A stretch of DNA of 64,000 bases from assembly GCA_036500765.1 (NCBI GenBank), contig DASYBM010000004.1, positions 1,922,001-1,986,000 of the forward strand, given 5' to 3'. Within the stretch, counting starts at the first letter, position 1. Every line of letters starts with the position of its first letter. Shown here in pieces: positions 8,822-20,198 of the stretch. Under the pieces are notes generated by a model, which was given only the letters and a program-made list of their open reading frames with translations, did no database searches and was not told where the DNA came from. Source of the DNA: Candidatus Sulfotelmatobacter sp. (GTDB lineage Bacteria > Acidobacteriota > Terriglobia > Terriglobales > Acidobacteriaceae). A program made the translations under genes and the position numbers.

Positions 8822-8905
8822 TATTAATATTCACCCTCTTCGAAAGTTGCTTCTAAAACGTGACCTCCGGAGATCTCCGGGCAATCCTTCCAAGGAGAAG
8901 TAACC

Positions 8906-9919
8906 ATGAAAGTTCCGCATGCTATGCGCATGATCGCACTTTGTGTCGCGATCATTCCAGTCGCCGCCCTGTCACAGGTCACTGCGGTGGCTCCCTATAC
9001 CGTCTCCGTTTTCGCCTCCAGCGTCACCAATGTTTACTTTCAACCGGACTCCATTGCCGTGCTCGACAATCACATCTTCATTGGCTTTGGCAATGGAGCT
9101 GCACCCGATGGCTCCGATGGCAAGAGCAGCACGATCGTGGAATACGATCGCAATGGAAACGTTATCACCAGCTATAGCGTCAAGGGCCACAACGACGGAC
9201 TCAAAGTCGATCCGCGTACCCAGCAACTGTGGGCGATGCAGAACGAGGACGGGAACCCGAACCTCGTAATCATCGACCCGGTCGCGCACACGCAAACGGT
9301 CTATACGTTCGCGACGCCGGCACACGGTGGCGGCTACGACGATATTGCATTCAGCGGAGGCAATGTCTATTTCAGCTGTTCCAATCCACAATACAATCCG
9401 AACACAAAGCCCGCGATTGTGCGCGGCCAGATCAGCGGCACCATGGTGAACGTAACCCCGGTGTTGATGGGCAATGCCACGGCCACCGACATTCCTACCG
9501 ATAGCCCGGTTACGTTGAATCTACAAGACCCAGACTCGATGAAATTCGATCCCCTGGGAGACCTTGTGCTCGACAGCCAGGCCGATGCAGAGTTGATTAT
9601 CGTGCACCATCCGGGGGCGATTGATCAAACCGCCTATCATGTGGCGCTCACGCTGGATGGCGCGTCGGTACAAATCGACGACACCGTTTATGCCGGAGCC
9701 TCGCACGGAGTAATTCTGGTTTCGGACCGCGATGGCGAAACGATTTACTCGATTTCCCGGGACATTTTCGCACCCAGTGACGCCTATTCGGCGGCGCTGA
9801 CTTCGGTGGCCAGAACAGATCTGGGGACGGGTGTGCTTACAAACGTAGTTACGGGAATGGTGAGTCCGCACGGCATGGCTTTTCTGCGGGATGAGGGCGC
9901 ACAGGGCCGCAAAAAGTAG
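8906..9919 (+). CDS. Secreted beta-propeller-like protein, unknown function
   Basis: 337 residues with an N-terminal signal peptide (about 1-24, MIALCVAIIPVAALSQ). The ATG at 8906 follows AAGGAG at optimal spacing. The mature part has short repeated blade-like strands: SIAVLDNHIFIGFGNG, DGLKVDPRTQQLWAMQNED, MKFDPLGDLVLDSQADAELI and SPHGMAFL. This pattern resembles six-bladed NHL/SMP-30-like propellers. I see no catalytic signature and assign no reaction. An exported lactonase-like or binding propeller is possible. Its promoter region carries the two direct-repeat sets at 8736-8821, and it ends at a strong hairpin shared with priA. Confidence 0.6.
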   Translation: MKVPHAMRMIALCVAIIPVAALSQVTAVAPYTVSVFASSVTNVYFQPDSIAVLDNHIFIGFGNGAAPDGSDGKSSTIVEYDRNGNVITSYSVKGHNDGLKVDPRTQQLWAMQNEDGNPNLVIIDPVAHTQTVYTFATPAHGGGYDDIAFSGGNVYFSCSNPQYNPNTKPAIVRGQISGTMVNVTPVLMGNATATDIPTDSPVTLNLQDPDSMKFDPLGDLVLDSQADAELIIVHHPGAIDQTAYHVALTLDGASVQIDDTVYAGASHGVILVSDRDGETIYSISRDIFAPSDAYSAALTSVARTDLGTGVLTNVVTGMVSPHGMAFLRDEGAQGRKK

Positions 9920-9931
9920 ACAGCAACCACC

Positions 9932-9960
9932 AGGGCGGTCGAGATCTTGTCGGCCGCCCT
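9932..9960. terminator. Bidirectional terminator between convergent genes
   Basis: AGGGCGGTCGA (9932-9942) pairs with TCGGCCGCCCT (9950-9960), with one G-U pair and a 7-nt loop, then TCATTT. It lies in the 54-bp gap between the stop of the secreted protein gene and the priA stop, so it can serve both strands. Confidence 0.75.
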
Positions 9961-9973
9961 TCATTTACTCCGG

Positions 9974-12535
<2,562 letters not shown>

Positions 12536-12563
12536 GGGTTGTTTAGAAGGATAAACCAGGGAT

Positions 12564-12637
12564 TCGGTCGTCGGTCGTTAGTCTTCGGTCGTTAGTCTTC
12601 GGTCGTTAGTCGTCGCTGTTAGTCGTCGGTCGTTAGC
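12564..12637. repeat. 14-bp tandem repeats (GTCGTTAG family)
   Basis: Unit TCGGTCGTTAGTCT at 12571-12584 and 12585-12598, then TCGGTCGTTAGTCG at 12599-12612, a 13-bp variant at 12613-12625 and a fifth partial copy to 12637. It lies between the priA start and the udg stop. The same motif builds the repeats at about 23921, 25871, 29374 and 50330. The complementary arm seen at those loci is missing here. A GCTTCGACT...CGCTCAGCGTCAT stretch follows (12668-12725), resembling the third family near the aldehyde dehydrogenase genes. Confidence 0.8.
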
Positions 12638-12737
12638 AACCATCGCCTAACTTGATGTGCTCTTGGGGATGCTTCGACTGCGTAGATCGAACGCTTCGCG
12701 ATCGATTTACTTCGCTCAGCGTCATAGGGTATCGATT

Positions 12738-13631
12738 TTAATCAGACTTTTTCGGCGGCTCCAGTCCGAGGTATTTCATGACCATCTGTAAATCTTTCCA
12801 CGCTTCGCCTTTCTGTCGCGGATCGCGCAGCAGAAATGCGGGATGGTAGGTGACGGCAAGTTTTGTGCCCTGCCAGGTTGGATCGCTGCTGCGTGCGCCG
12901 GCCGGCATGAAGTCGTAGAAGCGGCCGCGCAATTCTGACATCGATGCATTCATGGCAAGCAGATTTTTCGCCGCGACTGCGCCGAGCGCAACCACAACTT
13001 TGGGCTTGATCACCGCGATCTGGCGCATCAGAAACGGCGAGCAAGTTTCGCATTCGTCGCGCTCGGGCGTGCGGTTGCCCGGTGGGCGGCACTTCACGAC
13101 GTTCGCGATGTAGACATCTTCGCGGCGAATGCCCATAGCTTTGATCATGTTGTTGAGCAACTGTCCGGCGCGGCCGACGAAAGGCTCGCCCTGCGTGTCT
13201 TCGTCGGCGCCGGGGCCTTCGCCAATGAACATTAGATCGGCGCGCGGATTGCCGACGCCAAACACGATCTGCTTGCGACCCTGCTTATGTAGTTTGCAGC
13301 GCGTGCAGTCGCCGAGGTCTTCACGAATCAGTTGGAGTGCGGTGACGGGATCGGTGGCCGCCTGCTCTGCGTGCGGAGTCAGGACGGTGAGAATATTTTT
13401 GTTAGCGGCGGTTGCAGCTACTGAGGATTTTCTTGCCATGTCCTCTTCGAGTTCCTGAGGTGTGGAAATCAGATCTTCCTGAAATGGATTGTCGTCGATG
13501 ATGGCAGCGGGTGTGCCGGATTCCGAAACTGGCGCGTCGCGGCGGTAGAAATCGTAGATGCCCATTTCGTGGCAGTAGCGGACTCGTTCGGCGAGCGCAC
13601 GGCGTAGATCGGGATTTATTGTCGTCGGCAC
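12738..13631 (-). CDS. Type-4 (iron-sulfur) uracil-DNA glycosylase
   Basis: 297 residues with the GTG at 13631; ATG 13565 is a shorter alternative, and longer frames would overlap coaBC. The glycosylase domain is C-terminal (about 95-297). It shows the 4Fe-4S cysteines [17 protein letters not shown] and CETCSPF, the water-activating motif [20 protein letters not shown], and the late motif [15 protein letters not shown]. It removes uracil left by cytosine deamination or misincorporation. The first 90 residues ([24 protein letters not shown]) precede an acidic linker and seem conserved in relatives, which favours the GTG start. It sits between coaBC and priA on the same strand, a plausible repair/restart neighbourhood. 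Confidence 0.9.
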   Translation of the reverse strand: MPTTINPDLRRALAERVRYCHEMGIYDFYRRDAPVSESGTPAAIIDDNPFQEDLISTPQELEEDMARKSSVAATAANKNILTVLTPHAEQAATDPVTALQLIREDLGDCTRCKLHKQGRKQIVFGVGNPRADLMFIGEGPGADEDTQGEPFVGRAGQLLNNMIKAMGIRREDVYIANVVKCRPPGNRTPERDECETCSPFLMRQIAVIKPKVVVALGAVAAKNLLAMNASMSELRGRFYDFMPAGARSSDPTWQGTKLAVTYHPAFLLRDPRQKGEAWKDLQMVMKYLGLEPPKKSD

Positions 13632-13647
13632 TGTTGGGACTGACGAG

Positions 13648-13653
13648 ATTATA
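13648..13653 (-). promoter_or_regulatory. Perfect TATAAT -10 box just ahead of udg
   Basis: On the minus strand TATAAT occupies 13653-13648, about 17 bp before the GTG at 13631. Transcription would then start within about 10 bases of the start codon, giving a nearly leaderless mRNA. The -35 region is not a good match. Confidence 0.4.
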
Positions 13654-13717
13654 CGGCTTGCGCTGGAAGTAGGGATTCTGCGACTGCTTCGGACCAGGTT
13701 GACAAAGGAGATGGCGT

Positions 13718-14953
13718 TTACACTTTGATTGGCGCTTTTCGGTGCTGGCGCAGTCGCACGATCTGGTCGAGAACGCGTTGCGCGACCTCCCACTTCGTTG
13801 TTTCCGGGACCTCGATAACTTCCTCGCGAGTGATGATGGTCACGGCGTTGCGGTCGGAATCAAAGCCTACGCCCTCGCGGGAAACGTCGTTGACGACGAT
13901 CGCGTCGAGATTCTTCGATACCAGCTTCTGGCGTGCGTTCTCCAGCACATTTTCGGTTTCGGCGGCGAAGCCCACAATAATTTGGGTTGTTTTCTTCAGT
14001 GACAGTTCTTGCAGAATGTCGGACGTGTTCTCGAGCTCCAAAGTCATGGGGCCCTTGCGCTTGATCTTCTGGCCAGCGGCGGCTTTGGGGCGATAGTCGG
14101 AAACGGCGGCGGTCTTGATGACGATGCTGGCCTGTGGAAAGAATTTGAGGACAGCGTCGCGCATTTCTTCGGTGGATTCGACACGGTTGACCTCGGCGGC
14201 TCCGGGTGGAGTGAGCGCAGTCGGCCCGCTGACCAGAAGCACGCGAGCGCCGCGGCGTAACGCGGCCTCGGCGAGAGCGTAACCCATGCGTCCGCTGGAG
14301 CGGTTGGTGAGATAGCGCACGGGATCCATTTTCTCGCGGGTCGGGCCGGCGGTGATCAGTATCGTTTCGCCGCTGAGATCCTGCGCAGCGCCGAGGGCTT
14401 CCATCACCGCGGCGACAATGGCTTCATTCTCCGCGAGCCGCCCCGGGCCAGTCATTCCGCAGGCCAGGTAACCCGCGTCCGGCTCGACGACCTTCACGCC
14501 CCGCTGCCGCAGGGTCTGGAGATTCGCCTGGCTCGCGGGATGATTCCACATATTGACGTTCATGGCGGGCGCGACGACCACGGGCGCGGTGGTCGCGAGA
14601 TAAAGCGTGGTCAGAAAATCACTCGCAATGCCCTGTGCAAAGTGTGCCAGAACATCGGCGGTAGCGGGCGCGACCAGGAGCGCGTCTATGGATTGCGCGA
14701 CCGCGATGTGCTCGATGGCCGAATCGATGTTGGGCTGGGGCCGTTCACCCTGACCGTGTGCTTCGCCGGCGGAGAACATGCCGGTAATCACTTTCTCTCC
14801 GGAGAGCGCGGCGAAGGTGAGGGGGCGCACGAACTCCTGGGCGGCACGCGTCATCACGACTTGCACGCGAATGCCACGGTCTTGAAGCAGGCGAACAATC
14901 TCTGCCGCTTTGTAGGCCGCGATACCGCCGGTGACGCCCAGAGCAATCTTCAT
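13718..14953 (-). CDS. coaBC: Bifunctional phosphopantothenoylcysteine synthetase/decarboxylase
   Basis: 411 residues with the ATG at 14953, where the protein begins MKIALGVTGGIAAYKAAE as CoaC does; an upstream TTG would read through an inverted repeat. The N-terminal flavin decarboxylase half has the catalytic His in MNVNMWNHPA and the substrate clamp GYLACGMTGPGRLAE. The CoaB half begins ETILITAGPTREKMDPVRYLTNRSSGRMGYALAEA. It converts 4'-phosphopantothenate and cysteine to 4'-phosphopantetheine on the way to coenzyme A. It is in the conserved gmk-rpoZ-coaBC-priA gene order, downstream of rpoZ. Confidence 0.96.
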   Translation of the reverse strand: MKIALGVTGGIAAYKAAEIVRLLQDRGIRVQVVMTRAAQEFVRPLTFAALSGEKVITGMFSAGEAHGQGERPQPNIDSAIEHIAVAQSIDALLVAPATADVLAHFAQGIASDFLTTLYLATTAPVVVAPAMNVNMWNHPASQANLQTLRQRGVKVVEPDAGYLACGMTGPGRLAENEAIVAAVMEALGAAQDLSGETILITAGPTREKMDPVRYLTNRSSGRMGYALAEAALRRGARVLLVSGPTALTPPGAAEVNRVESTEEMRDAVLKFFPQASIVIKTAAVSDYRPKAAAGQKIKRKGPMTLELENTSDILQELSLKKTTQIIVGFAAETENVLENARQKLVSKNLDAIVVNDVSREGVGFDSDRNAVTIITREEVIEVPETTKWEVAQRVLDQIVRLRQHRKAPIKV

Positions 14954-14957
14954 AATT

Positions 14958-15045
14958 ATTGTTGATTGTTGATTTTCGATTGTCGATTCAAAACCGTTGC
15001 CCAAGGCCGTTCAACCGACAATCAACAACCACGAAATCAACAATC
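14958..15045. repeat. GTTGATTG-type inverted repeat between rpoZ and coaBC
   Basis: The left arm (14958-14988) is built of GATTGTTGATTTTCGATTG variants. The right arm (15016-15045) holds CGACAATCAACAACC and AAATCAACAATC, the reverse complement with mismatches. The layout, short near-tandem units followed by their complement, is that of the GTCGTTAG loci with a different sequence. Confidence 0.65.
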
Positions 15046-15058
15046 CTGGTCTTCCCAA

Positions 15059-15292
15059 TCAGTCCTGGCCCAGGGCCTTATCGAGCGCGTCTTCGGCCTG
15101 CTCGGCGGCGGTGCGAGTCTCTGGAATTTCCCACTTCACCTTGCCGGCGCGGATCTCATCCTGGGCGATGCGGCAGGGCTTGCGGGAATTGGTATCGACC
15201 ACGGGCGGCGCGCCGGATTGAAGTTGGCGCGCGCGGCGGGCTGCCACCAGAATGTAGCGATAGTTGCTGTCAAAGCCTTCGATCAACTTCAT
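15059..15292 (-). CDS. rpoZ: RNA polymerase omega subunit
   Basis: 77 residues. MKLIEGFDSNYRYILVAARRARQLQSG is the conserved omega N-terminus; the second half (IAQDEIRAGKVKW) is the usual short tail. Omega helps assemble beta-prime into RNA polymerase and in other bacteria mediates ppGpp effects. It lies between gmk (172 bp upstream) and coaBC, as in many phyla. Confidence 0.93.
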   Translation of the reverse strand: MKLIEGFDSNYRYILVAARRARQLQSGAPPVVDTNSRKPCRIAQDEIRAGKVKWEIPETRTAAEQAEDALDKALGQD

Positions 15293-15463
15293 TGGGACTC
15301 TCCCTCAAGAAATCTGGTTTGAAGTCTATCTGCGCCGAAGATCGAATTTCGATTGCGAAAACTCGACCTCAAGCATTCACATGATCCAGCTAAGCGGACC
15401 CGCTCGATTTCGCTCACGGCTTCCGACGCCCGCTTCGGCGTCCCTAAAATGATACCGCGAAAT

Positions 15464-16171
15464 CTAAGGATGTGCCGAAGGCGGGGGAGTACGAAAGGAC
15501 GCCAGGATGGGTCCTACCTTTTCGCGGATATTGGCCAGTCGATGAACGTCGGCTTGTTCCACGATTTTCTGCTCGGCAACGGACAGAGGCGCACGGGATC
15601 GCAACAGGCGTTGCGACAGGACGATCGACTCCAGGATCTCGATGGATTCCTCGAGTTTGTCGTTGATCAGAATGTAGTCGTACTTGTCGTAGTTCTCGAG
15701 TTCACGGCTGGCCGCGGACAAACGGCGCTGGATGGTCTCTTCCGGGTCCTCGCTGCGTTTGCGCAGGCGCCATTCCAGAGTCTTGCGGTCCGGAGGCAAC
15801 ACAAAAGTGCTGACGGCATCGGGCAGTTTTTCTTTCACTTGCCTTGCGCCCTGCACATCAATGTCGAGCAGCAGGTCGTGGCCCTTCTCCGCCGCCTCGC
15901 GGACATAGCATCTCGCCGTGCCATAAAAATTGCGATCGAATTCGGCGTGCTCCAGGAATTCATCGGCAAGAATCATTTGTTCGAACTCTTCGCGCGAAAC
16001 GAAATGATACTGCTTGCCATTCTGCTCGCTGCCACGGGGGGCGCGGGTTGTGTACGAAATGGAAAAATCGAGCTCTGGAACCAGCTTGAGCAGCTCGTTG
16101 ACAAGGGTCGATTTGCCCGAGCCTGAGGGCGCTGAAATGATGTAGATAATGGGATTGTAGGTTGAGCTCAT
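15464..16171 (-). CDS. gmk: Guanylate kinase
   Basis: 235 residues; the kinase core is about 200, with an extra Pro-rich tail. P-loop SAPSGSGKSTLVNELL at 13-28, GMP-binding segment SISYTTRAPRGSEQNGKQYHFVS, and the catalytic-lid region RKRSEDPEETIQRRL. It phosphorylates GMP and dGMP to the diphosphates. Its ATG overlaps the yicC stop by 4 bases (ATGA), a translational coupling seen with the same gene pair elsewhere. Confidence 0.96.
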   Translation of the reverse strand: MSSTYNPIIYIISAPSGSGKSTLVNELLKLVPELDFSISYTTRAPRGSEQNGKQYHFVSREEFEQMILADEFLEHAEFDRNFYGTARCYVREAAEKGHDLLLDIDVQGARQVKEKLPDAVSTFVLPPDRKTLEWRLRKRSEDPEETIQRRLSAASRELENYDKYDYILINDKLEESIEILESIVLSQRLLRSRAPLSVAEQKIVEQADVHRLANIREKVGPILASFRTPPPSAHP

Positions 16172-17097
16172 TCCAGGTTTTGCACCTGCTCGCGCGATTT
16201 TTCGATTTCCGCTTTCATCGCCAGACCGGCCTCGGTAATTTTCAGCGCTTCACCCGCCAGTCCGGACGTTTTGGACAGAAGGGTGTTGGCCTCGCGGTTC
16301 ATCTCCTGCAACAGAAAGTCGAGCTTCTTGCCAATCTCGCCACCGGCTTCCAGCAATCCCAGAAAATGCTGCACATGAGTTTCGAGGCGCACGATTTCCT
16401 CCTGAATGTCGCTGCGATCGACCAGCAGAGCCGCTTCCTGCAACGCGCGTTCTTTGTCGACGCTCGCACCCAGCAATTCCTGTAAGCGGGACTGCAATCG
16501 CTCGCTGTAGTTCTGCAATACGGCCCGGCGATGCTGCTGCACGCTTTTTCCGGCTTCGACCAGATGGGCCATGCGCTCGCGCAGTTCGCGGGCAATGCCG
16601 CGGCCTTCTTCTTCGCGCATTACATTCAGGCGCTCGAGCGCCTCGCCGACTTTCGCCATGACCGCAGATTCAATCTCGCCATCAGCGCTGTCGTTGGCGG
16701 AATCGAGCGCGCCAGGAATGCGCAGAACCGCGTTGAGGTCGGGAGTAGTAGCCAGGGAAAACTCGGCGGCAGCGGCGCGGAAGGCGGCAATGTAGCCGCC
16801 GACAATCTCGCGATTCAGCGAGAATGTTTCACCGGTCGAGCGCTCCAGGCTGAGCGAAACTTCGAGGTGGCCGCGCCCTATTTTTTCTTTGAGCAGGCGC
16901 CGCAGCTGCATTTCGAGAGAATCGGTGCCCGAAGGCAGCCGGAAGTGCAGATCCAGAAAACGATGGTTGACCGACTTCAGCGACAGCGCGAAGGCCATCC
17001 GCCCATTGGAGGACGATGAAGCTTCTTTGCTGCCGCCCTCTGGACGGCGGATCTCACCTTTTACCTGACCAAAACCTGTCATCGAGCGTATGGGCAT
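16168..17097 (-). CDS. YicC/YloC-family endoribonuclease
   Basis: 309 residues with the ATG at 17097, beginning MPIRSMTGFGQVKGE, the diagnostic N-terminus. The C-terminal half (DUF1732) reads RLETHVQHFLGLLEAGGEIGKKLDFLLQEMNREANTLLSKT. Members cleave structured RNA and affect sRNA decay in Enterobacteria. The start is 11 bp after the msbA-like stop, and the end overlaps gmk by 4 bp, so the three are probably one transcript. Confidence 0.93.
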   Translation of the reverse strand: MPIRSMTGFGQVKGEIRRPEGGSKEASSSSNGRMAFALSLKSVNHRFLDLHFRLPSGTDSLEMQLRRLLKEKIGRGHLEVSLSLERSTGETFSLNREIVGGYIAAFRAAAAEFSLATTPDLNAVLRIPGALDSANDSADGEIESAVMAKVGEALERLNVMREEEGRGIARELRERMAHLVEAGKSVQQHRRAVLQNYSERLQSRLQELLGASVDKERALQEAALLVDRSDIQEEIVRLETHVQHFLGLLEAGGEIGKKLDFLLQEMNREANTLLSKTSGLAGEALKITEAGLAMKAEIEKSREQVQNLE

Positions 17098-17108
17098 AGG
17101 GCCTGTTC

Positions 17109-18953
17109 TCAAGTTTCCGCGACAACTTTCGGCGAATCCGCGTTGGCAAACTGTAATTCGTAGAGACGCCGGTACGTTCCTAGCTTGGTCATCAACTCTT
17201 CGTGCCGGCCGATGTCGGCGATCGTACCGTTCTCGATTACCACAATGCGATCCGCACGTCTGACAGTCGACAACCGGTGCGCGATTACGAACACGGTGCG
17301 GCCGCTCATCAGATTGTGCAGAGCGGATTGCACCAGGGCCTCGGACTCGCTGTCGAGCGCCGACGTGGCTTCGTCCAGAATGAGGACGGGCGCATCCTTC
17401 AGCAGCGCCCGCGCAATGGCCAGACGCTGGCGCTCGCCGCCGGAAAGCCGCACGCCCCGTTCTCCGATTACAGTATCGTAACCGGCGGGTAGCGCCATAA
17501 TGAAATCGTGCGCCAGCGCGGCGCGGGCCGCAGCCTCGACTTCTTTCTGCGGAACGTGCGGCTGGCCGTACGCGATATTGTTGCGGACGGTGTCGTTGAA
17601 CAGAACCGTTTCCTGGGTGACGATGCCCACCTGCGCCCGCAGCGACGCCAGGGTCACGTCGCGGAGGTCGTGGCCGTCGATCAGCAAACGACCGCGGGTC
17701 ACATCAAAGAAGCGCGGAATCAGGTGGACCAGCGTGCTCTTGCCGGCTCCACTGGAGCCGACGACTGCGAGAATTTCGCCGCCCTTCACTTCGAGGTCTA
17801 TGTCGCGCAGAATTTCCCGGGAATCGTCGCCATCCGCCTGGTAAGAAAAACCGACGCCTTCAAATCGAATGCTCTTCGAAAACTTGGGAAGCGACCTGGC
17901 GCCGGCTTTTTCCAGGACGGCATCCTCGGCGTCCATGAATTTGAACAACTGCGATGACGCTCCCAGTGCCTGCTGAAAACCGTTATTGAAAATGGCAAAC
18001 TTGCGCACCGGGTTATAGAGCGCCAGGACGGCTGCCACGAAAGTGACGAAGGCTCCCAAGGTAAATTCGTCGTGAATGATCTGGCTGCGGCCTAAAAGCA
18101 GCAGCAGCGCGATGGCGATCGCCCCGAACGTGTCCATGAGCGGAGAACTGATGGCCGCGGCCGCGACTGAACGAAGGTTGGCCCGAAACAAGCGCTGCGC
18201 CGCGCTGCGGAAGCGCGCAATTTCCCACGACTCCATCCCGAAAGCTTTCACGATCCGGTTGCCGGTGATGGTCTCATGCAGAATATTCTGCACGTCAGCC
18301 AACTGATCCTGCCCGCGCCGCGTCGTCGACCGGACGCGCCGGCCGATGCGCACCGCCGAATAAATAATGAACGGCACAAACAGCAGCAGCACCCACGCCA
18401 ACTGCCGCCCCAGCACTACAACCAGGATGGCAGTAAAGACGAACGTGAAGAACTGCTGAAGGAACTCCGCCAGCACGCTCGACATGGCGAACTGCACGCG
18501 CTCAATGTCGTTGATGATCGTCGAGATCAGGGTTCCGGTTGCATGCCTTTGAAAGAAAGCCACCGACCGCCGCAACACCGAGTTATACAGCTCGTTGCGC
18601 AGGTTGGTGATCATGCCGAAGCCGGCATGGTTCACGAGATAAGTGCCGGAGTAGTCGAAAAGTCCTTTGAGCACAGTTGACGCGACCAAGGCGAAAGCCA
18701 CGACCGTCCAGGCATTGTGAAACTGCGAGGGAACAAATTCCTGCAAGTAAACGGGTCGATCGATTTTCGGAATCGTGAACAGGAGAATATTTTCGGAGCC
18801 GGAGGATGGGTTCAACACGCGATCGAGAATCGGTTTCAAGAGAAGCAGGCGAAATGCCTCAAGAAATCCGACGGCCGCGAGCAACACTATGCCGGAAACC
18901 AGTTGCAGCAGAAACGGAAACACATATCGCAGCAGGCGCATCAGTTGACGCAT
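17109..18953 (-). CDS. MsbA-like lipid/multidrug ABC exporter
   Basis: 614 residues. The ATG at 18953 follows GGGAG at 5 bases; 18980 is a weaker alternative. It is a half-transporter: six membrane segments (about 1-320), then one ATPase domain with Walker A VGSSGAGKSTLVHLIPRF, signature LSGGERQRLAIARALL, Walker B VLILDEATSALDSES and switch AHRLSTVRRADRIVV. Homodimers of this type flip lipid A-core (MsbA) or drugs. The lpt genes nearby show that the cell makes LPS, which favours the MsbA role. It is the first gene of the yicC-gmk group. Confidence 0.88.
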   Translation of the reverse strand: MRQLMRLLRYVFPFLLQLVSGIVLLAAVGFLEAFRLLLLKPILDRVLNPSSGSENILLFTIPKIDRPVYLQEFVPSQFHNAWTVVAFALVASTVLKGLFDYSGTYLVNHAGFGMITNLRNELYNSVLRRSVAFFQRHATGTLISTIINDIERVQFAMSSVLAEFLQQFFTFVFTAILVVVLGRQLAWVLLLFVPFIIYSAVRIGRRVRSTTRRGQDQLADVQNILHETITGNRIVKAFGMESWEIARFRSAAQRLFRANLRSVAAAAISSPLMDTFGAIAIALLLLLGRSQIIHDEFTLGAFVTFVAAVLALYNPVRKFAIFNNGFQQALGASSQLFKFMDAEDAVLEKAGARSLPKFSKSIRFEGVGFSYQADGDDSREILRDIDLEVKGGEILAVVGSSGAGKSTLVHLIPRFFDVTRGRLLIDGHDLRDVTLASLRAQVGIVTQETVLFNDTVRNNIAYGQPHVPQKEVEAAARAALAHDFIMALPAGYDTVIGERGVRLSGGERQRLAIARALLKDAPVLILDEATSALDSESEALVQSALHNLMSGRTVFVIAHRLSTVRRADRIVVIENGTIADIGRHEELMTKLGTYRRLYELQFANADSPKVVAET

Positions 18954-19102
18954 GAGACTCCCGCGCGGTGCACGCCGCAAGCCCTGGCTGCCAGTCGAAT
19001 GAGCATGAGTTGCAAAGCCTTATTCTACTTGAGTGCCGCGAAGCGCCGTTTCAGCTTTGAATGGGCCCGCCGACGACGCGCCGCACAAAACGACTGTAGA
19101 TA

Positions 19103-20044
19103 TCACTTCGGACTGTCGCGGTGCGCAACCTTGATGCGATATCCGGCGCGCCGCAGATGCTTGGCCACGTCTTCGGCGATCATCACCGACCGGTGCTGCC
19201 CACCGGTGCAGCCGAATGCGATCGTGAGATAACTCTTGCCCTCATGGATGTAGTGGGGCAGCAAATAAACGAGGAGATCGGAGATGCGCGAAATGAACTC
19301 CCGCGTCTGCGGAAACGATCGTATATATTTCGCCACGCGCGGATCGCGCCCTGTCAGCGGCCGGAATTCCGGAACGAAGTGCGGATTGGGCAGAAAACGC
19401 ACGTCAAAAACCAGATCGGCGTCCTCGGGAACGCCGTGACGAAATCCAAAACTGACACAAGAGACCAGGATTCCTTTTTCGGTCGACTGCTCATGAAAAC
19501 GCTCGTGAATGTGATCGCGTAGTTCATGAACGTTAAACTTGGAAGTGTCAATGACGAAATCGGCCAGTCGCCGGATCGCGCCCAGATGACGGCGCTCCGC
19601 CTTGAGCGCGGATTTTACCGGCGAGTCGGTGCCTAGGGGATGCGGCCGCCGCGTCTCGCTGAAACGACGTACCAGCACGGAATCCGAAGCCTCGAGGAAT
19701 ACAACCTTGGTCGGAATCATGCGCCGGACGGACTTCAGAATGCCTGGCAGTTGCTCCAGCTTCGAGCCTTCGCGTACATCGACGACCAATGCAGTGCGGC
19801 GAATCTCGGCCGACTGCACCGCCAAGTCGGCAAATTGCGGAATCAACTGGACTGGCAGGTTATCGACGCAGTAGTAGCCCAGATCCTCAAAGGCCTTCAA
19901 CACCGAGGCCTTGCCGGACCCGCTCATGCCGGTGATGATGACCAGTTCGGGCGGATGCTGCGCGCGGGAAGGCTTCTTGACGGGAGCGTGGACTTTCTTC
20001 GGCTGATTTTTCTTCGCCTGGCCAGCAGAACGACGGGACGCCAT
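19103..20044 (-). CDS. rapZ: RNase adapter RapZ
   Basis: 313 residues from the ATG at 20044; an ATG at 20134 would add 30 residues. A basic 35-residue leader (QAKKNQPKKVHAPVKKPSR) precedes the P-loop IITGMSGSGKASVLKAFEDLGYYCVDNLP. The C-terminal domain carries the conserved GCTGGQHRSVMIAEDVAKHL. RapZ binds nucleotide sugar or amino-sugar signals and guides RNase E/sRNA turnover in Enterobacteria; in other phyla its role is less known. It is upstream of the msbA-like gene on the same strand. In Proteobacteria rapZ neighbours rpoN-hpf, which here lies 3 kb away. Confidence 0.9.
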   Translation of the reverse strand: MASRRSAGQAKKNQPKKVHAPVKKPSRAQHPPELVIITGMSGSGKASVLKAFEDLGYYCVDNLPVQLIPQFADLAVQSAEIRRTALVVDVREGSKLEQLPGILKSVRRMIPTKVVFLEASDSVLVRRFSETRRPHPLGTDSPVKSALKAERRHLGAIRRLADFVIDTSKFNVHELRDHIHERFHEQSTEKGILVSCVSFGFRHGVPEDADLVFDVRFLPNPHFVPEFRPLTGRDPRVAKYIRSFPQTREFISRISDLLVYLLPHYIHEGKSYLTIAFGCTGGQHRSVMIAEDVAKHLRRAGYRIKVAHRDSPK

Positions 20045-20198
20045 GAAATGGATAGTAGCATCGGGCGCGGCGTATTTTTGGTTGCCAACTGAGATACCGG
20101 CATCGGCGATAGGCAACGCCGCTTTCTGGCTCATTGCCAGCGGCCAAACGGAAATCCGGATTGTATCCAGACCCGCGTCGCCTGTAAGCTAATGCGTC

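Noticed and set aside
12564-12637. CRISPR array from GTCGTTAG repeats
   Set aside because: Units are 13-14 bp in direct tandem without unique spacers, copies are scattered, arms are complementary at other loci, and no cas genes are present.
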